From positions 37,197,001-37,261,000 of the forward strand of contig CM074858.1 in assembly GCA_037501455.1 (NCBI GenBank): 64,000 bases of DNA. The letters are read 5' to 3'. This document shows, in pieces, positions 48,208-60,700 of the stretch (the stretch's first letter is position 1; each line of letters starts with the position of its first letter). The stretch comes from Lantana camara. Taxonomy: Eukaryota > Streptophyta > Magnoliopsida > Lamiales > Verbenaceae. The position numbers were made by a program, and so were the translations under genes. Below the pieces are notes generated by a model, which had not been told where the DNA came from, did not search any database, and worked only from the letters and a program-made list of their open reading frames with translations.

Positions 48208-49141
48208 ATTTGAGGCCGTTGAAGCACCATAACTTCAAGATCCCGGTTCAAGTTCAAGTTGACACTTTAGAAGGCAAAGAAGTGATACCAAATTCGACAC
48301 TACCGCCATGGTGAAAGGTATACAAAGCATTCATGGCATCTCATACATGCATATTTTAATCTCGGGGAAACCCACTTGTTTGCTCTTCTCTTCTCGTTGC
48401 TTCTTAGTGTTGTTTGTTGTTGGTTATTGTTACTCTTTCGGTGTGAACTCTCTTCTTGGAGGGAGTTTGGTAAGGTTGAGTGCCCGAGAGTGTTTTGTGA
48501 GTTGTGAGGGCCGAGTTGCCCGGTGGACTTGTTTGAAGATGCCTTGTTGAGGTATGGAGCTACCATAGGCGTGGGTTAGTTGTTCGAGCGCCGTGCTGAG
48601 CTAGTGGTTGCTTCTAGGAGGTCCGTTCAGTTTTTGAGATTGCTTCGTGATGTGAAGTAGATTAAAGGCTATCCCATTATATCCCTCGTGAAGTGATTGC
48701 TTATTCCGGCATGGTGCAATGAGCTTTGGGACTTACTTTTAGGGTTAAACGAAGGGTCAAGTCATGTTTGAGGAGACAAAGATCGTAGTAAGACTTTCTT
48801 GATGCTTCCTTGAAGGTTGGAATTTGTTACCACCCGATAGGGACATTGAGGTTGTCGTGCTCTTTATCCCAGAATGGAACCTTTTTCGAAAACTCTCTAC
48901 CGGATAAATCTAGCATGGTTGTTAGAGTTGAAAGCGTAGTTCGATGAGCTCTTAGAAGGTAGTTTCACCCATTAGAGTGCTTCTTCGTGGAGTACCTTAG
49001 CCCTATCTAAGAAGAAACGGGACTTTAGAGTAAATATCGACTACCATGAGCTACACAGGTTAACTCTGGAAGATAAATACCCTTTTGCTTGCTTCAAAGA
49101 GTTGTTCGTTCTTCTCCGGAGTTCTGTGGAGGTTCTGAGTT
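48208..49141 (+). pseudogene. pol: Old gypsy pol remnant H, protease-RT part
   Basis: 48208-48700 shows nothing I recognise. From about 48800 a decayed protease-RT linker can be read: LLPPDRDIEVVVLFIPEWN, then ELKA, stop, FDELLEGSF, and KKKRDFRVNIDYHELHRLTL followed by KYPF, with stops and shifts. The pattern KKKxGxFRVxIDYxELNxLT is gypsy RT. It is interrupted at 49141 by element E and resumes at 57396. Confidence 0.7.
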
Positions 49142-49532
49142 TGTAGCACCCCTGTACACGTGGAGGTGCCACACCCCCGCACTATAGATCAATTCACATA
49201 CGAAATGGCCAATCCGTACATGAACCAACCTATAGCGAACGGGTGACAATGCAATACTCGACAAGCTAGGCGGGACAACTAAAACATGCAATAAGACAAA
49301 GCGGAAGCATAAAACAATTTCTAACAAATAGTTTCATTTATTCAATCATGATATTTCTCATTTATCAAGTAGTGCATAATCTAGATTATCATCTTCCATT
49401 AAAGAATAACAATAATTACAATTCCAAAGTTAACATTAATAATAATAATAAATAATAATTAAATGCACGAACCACGGATGACACGACTACATGAACCGGA
49501 CCCGACTCGACTCACTCCCGCCTAGCGTGCAC

Positions 49533-51230
49533 CTGCAATACCTGAAAGGTGGAGGCGTCAGTCTGTGAAGACCGAGTGAGGTGTTTACATATATATTAGC
49601 GCAGATAACATGCAAGTTATATTCTCGGGTAAAGGTTTATAAAAGATAATTATCCAATTTCGATGATAATATAGCTTCGCCCGAGAATACAACTATCAAT
49701 ATTAAATACTTGTTCATTATCATGCAATCAATCAATCAATACATGGCCCCGGCGAGTGAGGGCGGTCTCCAACCTTACTCCAAATGAACATGAACATGCT
49801 TGCTTGTTTATTAATTGAGAGGTGATCATGCAGTCAATTATCGTGCTATCGTGCAATAGTGTAATCAAGTAACATATTCATGGAGTAACAATCATGAAAT
49901 AACCCGAGGCGCATCCGTGGTGCCGGACTCGTCCCCAGTCTCCTTCTCCCTCCAATGATGGGAAGGTAGCTAGCCTTCACCATCCACGACATGTTGAGCA
50001 GAGGGTACATGAATCCCTAAGCCCGGAGCTCCTTCCTCCACTAACCTCCTAGTGGATTCAGGGGTGACCCCAAATGTGGTGAGGATAGCGCCAGAGTTAC
50101 CCGTCAGCCCTTGCTTTCCCGGTTGGCTCTAGTCACTACCCTCGGGCCCATCACGAACGATCATGCTACTCGCCTAAACATGCTTGAAATCATGAACATG
50201 GACAATCTTGGCTTGCTTGCTTGAAACATGACTTGATAAAATGTAGCTATAAATCGTGGTCAATAGTTTATGGAAATTATAAATATAAATACCTTTTGGC
50301 CGTAATATCACATAAGGGATATACGGGTTCTATGTAACTAGAAATTAAACCTCACCTGACAGGCGACACACGACTCGTGAATGCGTGAACGTGATCATCG
50401 ACCATAATCTCCGCCCTGGAGAACAACTGGACAAGAAACGAGACAATGTGCGTGCATGAGACCACAATTCAATCATGTTATACCCTAAAATGACGCACGG
50501 CATAATCATACACGAGACATCGAGCAATACACAATGTAGCATGAAAACATGTTGTTTCGACATATAATCAATCATATAATAGCAATTCGGGATCAAATAG
50601 GCCATTGGAACGAGGGGCCAAAATTGTAATTTTGTGCAGAATGTTTCTGCACTTCCAGGGGTATGGGAACGGCCGTTCCAGGTTTTCATACAAAATGGGA
50701 AGGGCCGTTCCCCCACTCCCGAAACTGCTCCCGAAGCTGGGAACGGCCGTTCCGGCTTGCAAGCCAAAATGGGAACGGTCGTTCCCGTCCTCGCCGCCCT
50801 GCACTATTCAAATTATGGGAACGGCCGTTCCCTGTTTACAAAGGGAACGGGAAGGGCCGTTCCCGTCTTACAGAAGGTGCAGCAAGACAGGGGTAGAAAC
50901 AGGGGAGCACGAACCAAGCTCCCAAAGCTCCCAAATGTTCATAATTCCATTCCAACAATTATAATTCATGAAGGGGAGTATGCATACATGCTTAAAGTGC
51001 AATAATACACAATATAAATCCATGTTTCATGCTTTGATCATCATAATCACCAACTATAACTCATATATATAACTTCATCACATAATCTCATATTTTCAAG
51101 AATCTTGCATGAATTCAAGTCTAAAGCATAAGATCATGCTTCTAACAATCAAAGCACATAATATTCAAGTAAACCTCAAACCCTAGCTTCATGAATTATC
51201 ATCAAGAATTCACATAATTTCCATGTCTAC
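49533..51230 (-). other. Putative intron inside LTR E
   Basis: Donor CCAAG|GTAGAC and acceptor TATTGCAG|GTGCACGCTAGGCGG, in the same places as in LTRs B and G. Length about 1.7 kb. Both LTR copies keep the sites. Confidence 0.42.
50665..50864. repeat. Palindrome cluster in LTR E (GGGAACGGCCGTTCCC)
   Basis: Six motifs at 50665, 50697, 50739, 50771, 50817 and 50849. The one at 50817-50832 is a perfect 16-bp palindrome; others are G-for-C or T-for-C variants. The second LTR has the same set at 56232-56431. Confidence 0.9.
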
Positions 51231-51828
51231 CTTGGAAGAAAGAAATGGAGTGATATGAGATGATGAGGATGATGATGATGCTTCCAAGCTCCTAATCCTT
51301 TAAATTCCTTTGATGAAAGTGATGAATTCTCCTTTCTTCCTTGGGGGGGGAATTGGCTCGGTGATGATGGAAGAAAAATGAGATGATTGGTATGAAAAAT
51401 GAGGATGATTGTAGAAGAGATGCATATATCGGTACACTTGGGGGAAATATGTAATAATTATGATTCAATCCCCCAAGTTATATAAGTCATGCAATTGAGT
51501 ATAAAAAGTTTGAGAAATGATCAATTAGGTCCTCTAGATATTCATGCAATTTGGTCCCTCAATTTAGGTAAATGGACAATTAAGGACAATCATGCAATTA
51601 ATACAAATTAGGCAATTAATTCACGTAACAATTGAAGTCCATTTTTACAAGAATTCTCAATTTGAAATAAATATCATATAATTTCACGTAATCATGTTGA
51701 AAACAATTGATAAGAATTAATATAACACGTTTAAATCAATTAAACGAAATTAATAAAAATAAAATCCTAACGCTCGAAACCCACACGTGTCGAGCGTACC
51801 TGACGGTCTGAAAAATCGGGGCGTTACA

Positions 51829-51852
51829 ACTCTCTCCCCCTTAAGAGAATCC
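51829..51852 (-). other. Polypurine tract of element E
   Basis: On the minus strand, TTCTCTTAAGGGGGAGAGAGT precedes the LTR start. Confidence 0.85.
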
Positions 51853-52070
51853 GTCCTCGGATTCCATGTCCTGAATTCCTGGAAATTAATTGGCTCTTAC
51901 GTGTTCATCCCACGCGGGTTAGCTACTCCCCGTCAGGGATTAGTTCGAAAGAGATCTTCCTTCCCCAAGTTCCTCCAAGGTGAAGTCACGACCCTCAACT
52001 TTCCGGAGTCTAATCACTCGAGAGGAAATCTAACCTTCCACTAAAACAAGTAAACACGTAGTTGAAAATA

Positions 52071-52177
52071 TTGAGAGTGCCCCGTCTCTCAACAATTAAC
52101 GAGAGAACCCCGTCTCCCGAGCAAGCAACAAGAGAACCCCGTCTCCTGACAACCCTGAGAGAATCCCCGTCTCTCAC
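52071..52177 (-). repeat. Hairpin array of element E (4 units)
   Basis: As seen on the + strand: TTGAGAG/CTCTCAA (52071-52092), GAGAGA/TCTCCC (52101), AAGAGA/TCTCCT (52130) and TGAGAGA/TCTCTCA (52156), with loops near ACCCCG. Same place relative to the purine tract as in elements B and F. Confidence 0.82.
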
Positions 52178-53332
52178 GCACACGAATAAAATTCAAGCAA
52201 GTACTTAGACAAATATTAACGCTTACCACACAAGGATCAAGTGAAATTATCATTTACGCACATAATTGTTCACGTCACAATTAGTAATAAACAAGGAATC
52301 ATATGCAGGAATAAAATAGAATAATAATCAACAATTAATAACAAATAAGGGCTTGGTATAAAATAGCAAGATAATGATAACGAGAAATGAATAATGCACG
52401 TGGTATGCATGATTAGGTGTACCGTTCACCGAGGATTGAAATTCTGGGACTGAATTAATTCGGTTGAATACTCGAGTCTTTAGTTGAGAGTTTCCCCGCT
52501 TTGCACCACTACGGTTTGGTATTCCCATTCTTGATAGCCATTTCTGTCATTGTGCTATTTTCTAACATAATCCGTAAATCATCATTAATCACCACATCTT
52601 CAGACCCGTCTGAATTACAGATTTGTCGGTTGAACCCTTCTTGCACTGATTCCCACCTCTACTTTCCACTTTCTTCCTTTCCACTCATGAGAGGCACTCC
52701 GGATAGCGAGAGGGATCAAGATTCAAGATTTACTATCCAAATTTAGCCAGACCGGCTCCCTTTTCCTCTTTACTGAGTCAAATGATATCCTGAAGTTGTT
52801 GGAAGAGTGCAGACAGTATACCCACTTTCCTGAGAATGATAATAGAACAAGGTACTGTCGATGATGAGACTTTTCTTTGTGTAAGAGGGAGGAAAGGTTT
52901 AGCTAACTGAAACTTCTTTCACATGGTTCTGATAGAGGGTTCCTGACTCTCCTGAATGTTGTCCAACTTCCGATTTAATTCATTCCCAGACCGGCTCTCC
53001 CCCTTAAGAAAATGGAAATTTTCTTATCCCTTGGGTTCCTTCTGTCCTTTCCCACTTGCAAGCTTCTCTGCTAATTCAGTTCCCGTAACCTTTTCTCATC
53101 CTACTGGTTGTTAATCAAAATGTTGATCGATGATTTCTTTCTAATTCTTTCTGTTATCCACATGCTCACCCAACTTGAAGCTCCCTGACTATCACTACTT
53201 TGATTTGATGTTTAAAATTCTTCAACATCCTACATTCACCTAATGCTTCCAGAGACTTGACATTTGAAAGGTTAACACCAAAACCCAAAGTAGAGAAATT
53301 CATTCTCCTATCCTTGCTGAAATTCCGAAATG
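52178..53332 (-). other. Interior of element E between BAH fragment and hairpin array
   Basis: A-rich and non-coding. It contains the segment shared with B and F near 52395-52440, an internal polypurine-like tract with hairpin (52995-53027), and a decayed continuation of the captured BAH gene (about 53050-53332). There a frame reads GVNLSNVKSLEALGE before breaking up. Confidence 0.6.
52995..53027 (-). other. Internal polypurine-like tract plus hairpin in element E
   Basis: CTCTCCCCCTTAAG matches the terminal polypurine tract and is followed by TAAGAAAATGGAAATTTTCTTA, a stem of about nine pairs. Conserved with element B at 22629-22662. Confidence 0.5.
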
Positions 53333-53516
53333 TTAATTAGTTTCTGAAGGTAAAAAGGCCCCTTGAACGTTTATCTGCTTGAACTTATCATCATTTTCCC
53401 AGATCCCAATAATCTTCCCAATATAGGGATGGGGTTTACCCTTCTCCATCAGGTATACACAATCATATAAAGAGTAATCCAGCCCATCAAATGTAAATGA
53501 TTCGTAAAGTTGTACA

Positions 53517-53556
<40 letters not shown>

Positions 53557-53665
53557 CGCTTGAACTCGAGTACCTCACTATTTCCCGCTCTGAGTGAAGG
53601 AAACATGACAATACAAGGATGACGAGTTCCTCAAATGCCTGCGCAACCTCCAGAATAGACCACAA
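53333..53665 (-). pseudogene. Captured host gene fragment with a BAH domain in element E
   Basis: 110-codon frame on the element's sense strand. Residues 39-49 are a run of Lys from a 34-bp A tract (T tract 53519-53552). Then comes DVQLYESFTFDG, followed by YSLYDCVYL, PYIGKIIGIWE and KQINVQ. The order of these motifs is that of the BAH domain of plant chromatin readers of the AIPP3/BDT1 type, in which a short Lys stretch precedes DVQFYESFT. BAH domains read histone marks in the nucleus; this truncated copy has no sign of function. The first 38 residues are unrelated. A fragment of the same origin in element B indicates that the capture predates the split of the two copies. Confidence 0.78.
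53519..53552. repeat. 34-bp poly(T) run
   Basis: Uninterrupted T run; poly(A) on the element's sense strand, lying exactly where the BAH gene family has a few Lys codons. Confidence 0.97.
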
Positions 53666-54689
53666 TCATGGATCAACCGGATTCTCGGAATATCTTTGGA
53701 CTTGGAGTAGAATCGGATGAGTTAATTGCAAAAGGTGATGACTGATGACGAAGAAATATTCTTCTCACAGCCCCAAAATTTTCTAACTCTCAATCCCAAT
53801 CAATTTACCCGGTTACCACCATGGCGCCCTCTAATTCGAGATCCCCTCCTTAAAATTCAAATGGTAGAAATAGGAGCAACGATTATGCAGAACATCCGAA
53901 AAGCCTATTGACAATAAACACTAAATAATGCATGATAATTAAAGTGTTAATGCACATATTGCCACTAATTTAAAATGCAACATGTTAATGCAATTACATC
54001 ACTTGAAAGTATATACATATGAATAAGGAATGTAAAGAAAGTAAATAATTCAATCATGTATTCAAGACATCAAGTAGGAAATTTCAAATATAATTGAAAC
54101 AATATTTATAAGTGAGAAATAATTTAATTAACAATTACGATGCACGTGCTTATGAATGCATTGAAAAACCTGGCACCGCAGAAATGTTGAACTCGATTCT
54201 AGCGTCCATTGCTAGCTTGTCCAAATTGCAACTTTAGCCCAAGCGGTTGATCAGTCTCCTTAATTTTCAAAATCCTCCGGTTTTAATTCATATATTTTCA
54301 ATGCCTGTCACTCACAACTCAATTGAAACTAAATGCATGCGGGTAAGACGTGCTCATGTCACATAGTTGTCGCCTGATTAGTACATGTATCAGAAATTAA
54401 AGGTACATTACAACAAATAAATGGTCAAATTGTATGACAAACCACATTGATCACGTAAATTTCCAGCAATTCAAGATCAATTAATTGATAATTAATAATA
54501 CGAGTCAATGCAGTACACAAATTATCAAACAATTCACTTAAATTATAACATAATTCAAGTACTTCACGGAGTTCAAGTAGGTCAACACATTCAATTAAAA
54601 TGCAAGACTCTCAAATTGTCAAGTAATTCCTATGCCGTACGACCTAGACTCGACACAACACGACACTAGAACCTCGGTTTTGCAACCGG
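53666..54689 (-). other. Interior of element E upstream of the BAH fragment
   Basis: AT-rich leader region from the primer-binding site inward, similar along its length to element B (about 23110-23960). No ORF or domain seen. Confidence 0.6.
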
Positions 54690-54701
54690 GCTCTGATACC
54701 A
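54690..54701 (-). other. Primer-binding site of element E
   Basis: GCTCTGATACCA on the + strand, a perfect tRNA-Met match on the element strand, 7 bp from the LTR. Confidence 0.9.
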
Positions 54702-54708
54702 CCTCAGA

Positions 54709-57395
54709 TGTAGCACCCCTGTACACGTGGAGGTGCCACACCCCCGCACTATAGATCAATTCACATACGAAATGGCCAATCCGTACATGAACCAACCTAT
54801 AGCGAACGGGTGACAATGCAATACTCGACAAGCTAGGCGGGACAACTAAAACATGCAATAAGACAAAGCGGAAGCATAAAACAATTTCTAACAAATAGTT
54901 TCATTTATTCAATCATGATATTTCTCATTTATCAAGTAGTGCATAATCTAGATTATCATCTTCCATTAAAGAATAACAATAATTACAATTCCAAAGTTAA
55001 CATTAATAATAATAATAAATAATAATTAAATGCACGAACCACGGATGACACGACTACATGAACCGGACCCGACTCGACTCACTCCCGCCTAGCGTGCACC
55101 TGCAATACCTGAAAGGTGGAGGCGTCAGTCTGTGAAGACCGAGTGAGGTGTTTACATATATATTAGCGCAGATAACATGCAAGTTATATTCTCGGGTAAA
55201 GGTTTATAAAAGATAATTATCCAATTTCGATGATAATATAGCTTCGCCCGAGAATACAACTATCAATATTAAATACTTGTTCATTATCATGCAATCAATC
55301 AATCAATACATGGCCCCGGCGAGTGAGGGCGGTCTCCAACCTTACTCCAAATGAACATGAACATGCTTGCTTGTTTATTAATTGAGAGGTGATCATGCAG
55401 TCAATTATCGTGCTATCGTGCAATAGTGTAATCAAGTAACATATTCATGGAGTAACAATCATGAAATAACCCGAGGCGCATCCGTGGTGCCGGACTCGTC
55501 CCCAGTCTCCTTCTCCCTCCAATGATGGGAAGGTAGCTAGCCTTCACCATCCACGACATGTTGAGCAGAGGGTACATGAATCCCTAAGCCCGGAGCTCCT
55601 TCCTCCACTAACCTCCTAGTGGATTCAGGGGTGACCTCAAATGTGGTGAGGATAGCGCCAGAGTTACCCGTCAGCCCTTGCTTTCCCGGTTGGCTCTAGT
55701 CACTACCCTCGGGCCCATCACGAACGATCATGCTACTCGCCTAAACATGCTTGAAATCATGAACATGGACAATCTTGGCTTGCTTGCTTGAAACATGACT
55801 TGATAAAATGTAGCTATAAATCGTGGTCAATAGTTTATGGAAATTATAAATATAAATACCTTTTGGCCGTAATATCACATAAGGGATATACGGGTTCTAT
55901 GTAACTAGAAATTAAACCTCACCTGACAGGCGACACACGACTCGTGAATGCGTGAACGTGATCATCGACCATAATCTCCGCCCTGGAGAACAACTGGACA
56001 AGAAACGAGACAATGTGCGTGCATGAGACCACAATTCAATCATGTTATACCCTAAAATGACGCACGGCATAATCATACACGAGACATCGAGCAATACACA
56101 ATGTAGCATGAAAACATGTTGTTTCGACATATAATCAATCATATAATAGCAATTCGGGATCAAATAGGCCATTGGAACGAGGGGCCAAAATTGTAATTTT
56201 GTGCAGAATGTTTCTGCACTTCCAGGGGTATGGGAACGGCCGTTCCAGGTTTTCATACAAAATGGGAAGGGCCGTTCCCCCACTCCCGAAACTGCTCCCG
56301 AAGCTGGGAACGGCCGTTCCGGCTTGCAAGCCAAAATGGGAACGGTCGTTCCCGTCCTCGCCGCCCTGCACTATTCAAATTATGGGAACGGCCGTTCCCT
56401 GTTTACAAAGGGAACGGGAAGGGCCGTTCCCGTCTTACAGAAGGTGCAGCAAGACAGGGGTAGAAACAGGGGAGCACGAACCAAGCTCCCAAAGCTCCCA
56501 AATGTTCATAATTCCATTCCAACAATTATAATTCATGAAGGGGAGTATGCATACATGCTTAAAGTGCAATAATACACAATATAAATCCATGTTTCATGCT
56601 TTGATCATCATAATCACCAACTATAACTCATATATATAACTTCATCACATAATCTCATATTTTCAAGAATCTTGCACGAATTCAAGTCTAAAGCATAAGA
56701 TCATGCTTCTAACAATCAAAGCACATAATATTCAAGTAAACCTCAAACCCTAGCTTCATGAATTATCATCAAGAATTCACATAATTTCCATGTCTACCTT
56801 GGAAGAAAGAAATGGAGTGATATGAGATGATGAGGATGATGATGATGCTTCCAAGCTCCTAATCCTTTAAATTCCTTTGATGAAAGTGATGAATTCTCCT
56901 TTCTTCCTTGGGGGGGGAATTGGCTCGGTGATGAGGGAAGAAAAATGAGATGATTGGTATGAAAAATGAGGATGATTGTAGAAGAGATGCATATATCGGT
57001 ACACTTGGGGGAAATATGTAATAATTATGATTCAATCCCCCAAGTTATATAAGTCATGCAATTGAGTATAAAAAGTTTGAGAAATGATCAATTAGGTCCT
57101 CTAGATATTCATGCAATTTGGTCCCTCAATTTAGGTAAATGGACAATTAAGGACAATCATGCAATTAATACAAATTAGGCAATTAATTCACGTAACAATT
57201 GAAGTCCATTTTTACAAGAATTCTCAATTTGAAATAAAGATCATATAATTTCACGTAATCATGTTGAAAACAATTGATAAGAATTAATATAACACGTTTA
57301 AATCAATTAAACGAAATTAATAAAAATAAAATCCTAACGCTCGAAACCCACACGTGTCGAGCGTACCTGACGGTCTGAAAAATCGGGGCGTTACA
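54709..57395 (-). repeat. 5' LTR of element E (2687 bp)
   Basis: Same length as the 3' LTR and nearly identical. Substitutions seen are near 55632, 56675, 56935 and 57239. Contains the second palindrome cluster (56232-56431). Confidence 0.93.
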
Positions 57396-57705
57396 GAGTT
57401 TGGGTTTTAACAAAGGTATAACCAACTAGCATCCGTGTAGAAGAGCCGAGAATTGCCTCAGAGTAAGAAGTCTCTCGTGTTAGCGGGGTATATTAGGTGA
57501 TTCTTTCCCTTAAGATTGGCAAATCGTCGATTCGTTTGACAAGAAGAGGCACGGTTTCAAAGTGGGAAGAGGCGGTCAAAGTGAGTTGCCTTCAGCACCG
57601 GCTTTACCCTACCCGAGGGTACTCAAGACTACTTCACTTACAATCGGGGCACTAAGGAAGGCTTTGGTTGTGGGTTGCTAGTGGGAGAGTGTAGCCTACG
57701 TCTCG
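57396..57705 (+). pseudogene. pol: Old gypsy pol remnant H, RT-RNase H part
   Basis: Continues 49141. Decayed motifs read QRYNQL, then LAGYIR, RRF, FTLPEGTQDYFTYN, KEGFGCGL and finally VAYVSR at 57705. These follow the gypsy order from mid RT to the RNase H core (TLPEG...Y..YTDAS..GLGC...VAYASR). The catalytic RT segment is missing. Element F begins directly after the VSR codons, so H was hit by both E and F. Confidence 0.65.
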
Positions 57706-60700
57706 TGTAGCTCCCATAACGCTGGGCCACCACATCCCCCGCACTAAAGCCCAATCCACATACGAAATGGAAAATTCGTACACGAACCAAGCAGTAGCGA
57801 ATGGGAGACAGACAAGACTTGGCCTAAGCTAGGTGGCACCTAGACCCTGTACAGTAGATAAAAAAAAACCTGGAAGCGGAAGCAAAGCAAAGAATACGAA
57901 TTTAAAAAAATTTAAATCATCAAACATATCAATTCAATTAATATCAACTGGTCCTAGAAGCCTGTCCCAAAATAATCATAATCAAACAAGTGCATTAAGT
58001 AAATACGGGTTCAATTGGCCCTAGAAACTTGCCCCGAATTCCATACATACAATCCATAAGCATAAACCTGTATAGGGTATATGTATTTACAAATTACAAA
58101 CATAACTAAAACAAAACACTTAACAAACGACACTGACTCAAACTAAAAACATAGGTGGGGCGAGGATCAGTCCACTTGACTGAGTGAGGGGGCTGAACAC
58201 ACACACACTACACATAATAAGGATCAGAGCATGTATCAAAAGAAAGACTATGAACCGGGAGTAGGGTTTTGCATACCAAAGCCATTTTCAAATCAAACTT
58301 GTACTTATTCAAAACATAATAAACTGAACATACTCGTATCATAACAAAAGAGAAAGCTCCTATCCCCATTTCATAATCAACATAACATAACATATTCTTA
58401 TACCAAGAAAGTAAGGGTTTCCAACCTTACTTCCATATCATATCATATGTATCAAAACTGAAAACAAACAGATATCAAATGACAATCCAACCCCAACACT
58501 AAGGTAGTTCGGGGAGCAAACCATCGCTACAACCAATACAAATACACACGGGGTAGCTAACCTACATTGTGCCTTCCCCGGTTATGCACCGAGGGCTTAA
58601 AGCACTACGTCTCCTCAACCTCCCAGAGTCACACGTAGGTACTTGAAATAGAGAACACGCACAGGCCAAACTCGACGGCCCTTGCCATCCCGGGTCCTTA
58701 CCCACGTCTCCGGGGCCCAGCAAATCAGAACAAAACATATCATATCATATCATAACTTGCTACATATCATACTTATCATAACAAAACGTAACATACTGAC
58801 GTACCTTATCAGACATACCATACCTTGCAACTTAGCATATGCTATAAATGTACCTCTCCATATTATCCTAATCCGTAGTGGGCATGAAGACACACAGTTT
58901 GGAGCATAGCCTCGTTGCAAAACATTTTCAAGCTTACATACGCTCGTATATATATAGTTCAAAAACCTTTAATTGTATGATAAAGTCATAAACATATCAT
59001 ATAAACACATATCTATTATATAAATATAATAGAATAATCGTATGCAGGCTTAAAAACGAGCACATAGGGCTGTAGGTCGCTTTAATTAAAAGAAAATCCT
59101 AAAAGCTCACCTTACACCAACGAGAACGGAAGACACGAGCAAAGAAGTCCCACTGGAAACCAAACAAATGACAGACACTCCCTGAAGAACCCCTAAACGA
59201 CTGAGCACACAGAACACAAGACTCAGACTCCAACAACCTCCAAAAAGACGCACACCATGCTCACAAATACAAATGATGCAACATATAATCCACATTTATA
59301 AAATCAAGTCATTCATATCAAATCACATTCATTTCACACATTAGGAGATGTATAACTTTGTAGAATTTATAAGATCAATTACATAAAATAAATCAAGACA
59401 TTATGAATTTAATTCCTATCATGGATCAAGTCTTGAAAGGATAAATGCGAATTACATAACAATTTTATACATAAATACATATTGGCATATCTCATAATAT
59501 TCTAACAATTAGCATACTTAAACAATTCATTTAAATTAAATATAACCCACCCTAAAAGAGCGTTGTATGAGAACGGGCAAACCCTATCTTCCCTGGGTTT
59601 AGATCTAGAATAAATAAGGACTGAGTCTACCTACGCTAGAATCTCTTTTGTTATCGATTCTTACTCCAAGGGGATATATGATCTATGAATATAGAGCCCG
59701 CTTTTCTTCTTCGATGAGAAAGCTCTAGTAGATTTCTACGTCTTTCCAAAGAAGAATTCTCACTTAAAAGAGGTGGGACTCTCCTTCCTTTGACCAAGGC
59801 GGTATCCCTTAGTAATTCATTTCTTATGTTTCATATAATTACACAATCAATTAGTTTCTAAAAATTACATTAACACCCCTTAAAAGTAAGAAACATATAC
59901 AAGAAGTGGCATAAACGAGGCAATTAAATTTAATAAATTAAGAATCAAGCTTTTCATACATCATAACATGTTTACATATATCATACAACTCATAATTCCA
60001 ATTTATTATACATACATGATTGAATTTTACAATTAAAAACAATTATCAATTAAATTACAACAACATCAAAAATCATATCAAATCTACCAGGCATCCGATT
60101 GACGAACGAAAAGTGATGTTGGACTCAACAAAACGAGGCAGATAAAATGTCCGAAGACCGTGGAACGCCGCCACCAGAGCAATCGGAATAGTGGCTGGCC
60201 GCCGTTCGGCTGCCGCCGGAATGTGTCGGAAAAATTTTGAAAAATCACCCGAGAATGTAGTCTTCGTACCCGTCCCAAATCCTCGATCAATTTCTAAAAA
60301 TTCCAAGCCAATCATCTCCAATTTCAGATCCAACAATACGAAAACCCCAAAATCTTCAAAATCAAATTACTTCCAAACCGGTGAACGAAAATCGAATACG
60401 TAAATTGTATTGGCTTACCTGTGACGAGACCTTCGAAACGCTTATGGTATTCACCGAAAAAAGTCACTGGAAAGCCGGTCGATGTTGAACCGCCGTATGC
60501 CACCGCACGCCGCCACCAAACGGCTGAATCTAGAGTCGGGTGAATGGGAATAGAAAGATCTCATCGTGTTGAACAATTTCCTTGAAGGGCCCGTTTCCAA
60601 AAGATCACCGACAAGGGCCCCCGATGGCTGTCGAAGTCAGTGCCGCTGTTGCCAAGGCCGAAACCACCACCTACGCCGTGAATTGGGTCAATCTGAGGCC

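Larger units (their letters stand above)
49142..51828 (-). repeat. 3' LTR of element E (2687 bp)
   Basis: On the minus strand it starts TGTAACGCCCCGATTTTTCAG and ends GGGGTGCTACA. In sense order it holds the leader ending TTCCAAG|GTAGAC (donor-like, 51230), the palindrome cluster (50864-50665), the acceptor TTGCAG (49533) and the end module (about 49290-49142). Frames crossing the palindromes encode repeats such as MGTAVP or NGRS and are not genes. Confidence 0.93.
49142..57395 (-). mobile_element. Element E: recently inserted non-autonomous LTR element of the B family
   Basis: Bounded by the duplication gagtt (49137-49141 and 57396-57400) inside the RT remnant H. LTRs are 49142-51828 and 54709-57395, both 2687 bp; reading side by side I found only four substitutions. 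On the minus strand the order is primer-binding site, captured BAH fragment, internal polypurine-like tract, hairpin array, purine tract. There is no gag or pol. The structure and LTRs match element B. Confidence 0.93.

Noticed and set aside
50345..51005. Repetitive proteins with MGTAVP or NGRS repeats on both strands
   Set aside because: They arise from translating the GGGAACGGCCGTTCCC palindromes; the same occurs at 19301-19558, 25512-25923 and 55912-56572.
53726..53911. Short plus-strand frame of 61 codons
   Set aside because: No domain, lies antisense within the interior of element E, and the matching region of element B is closed.
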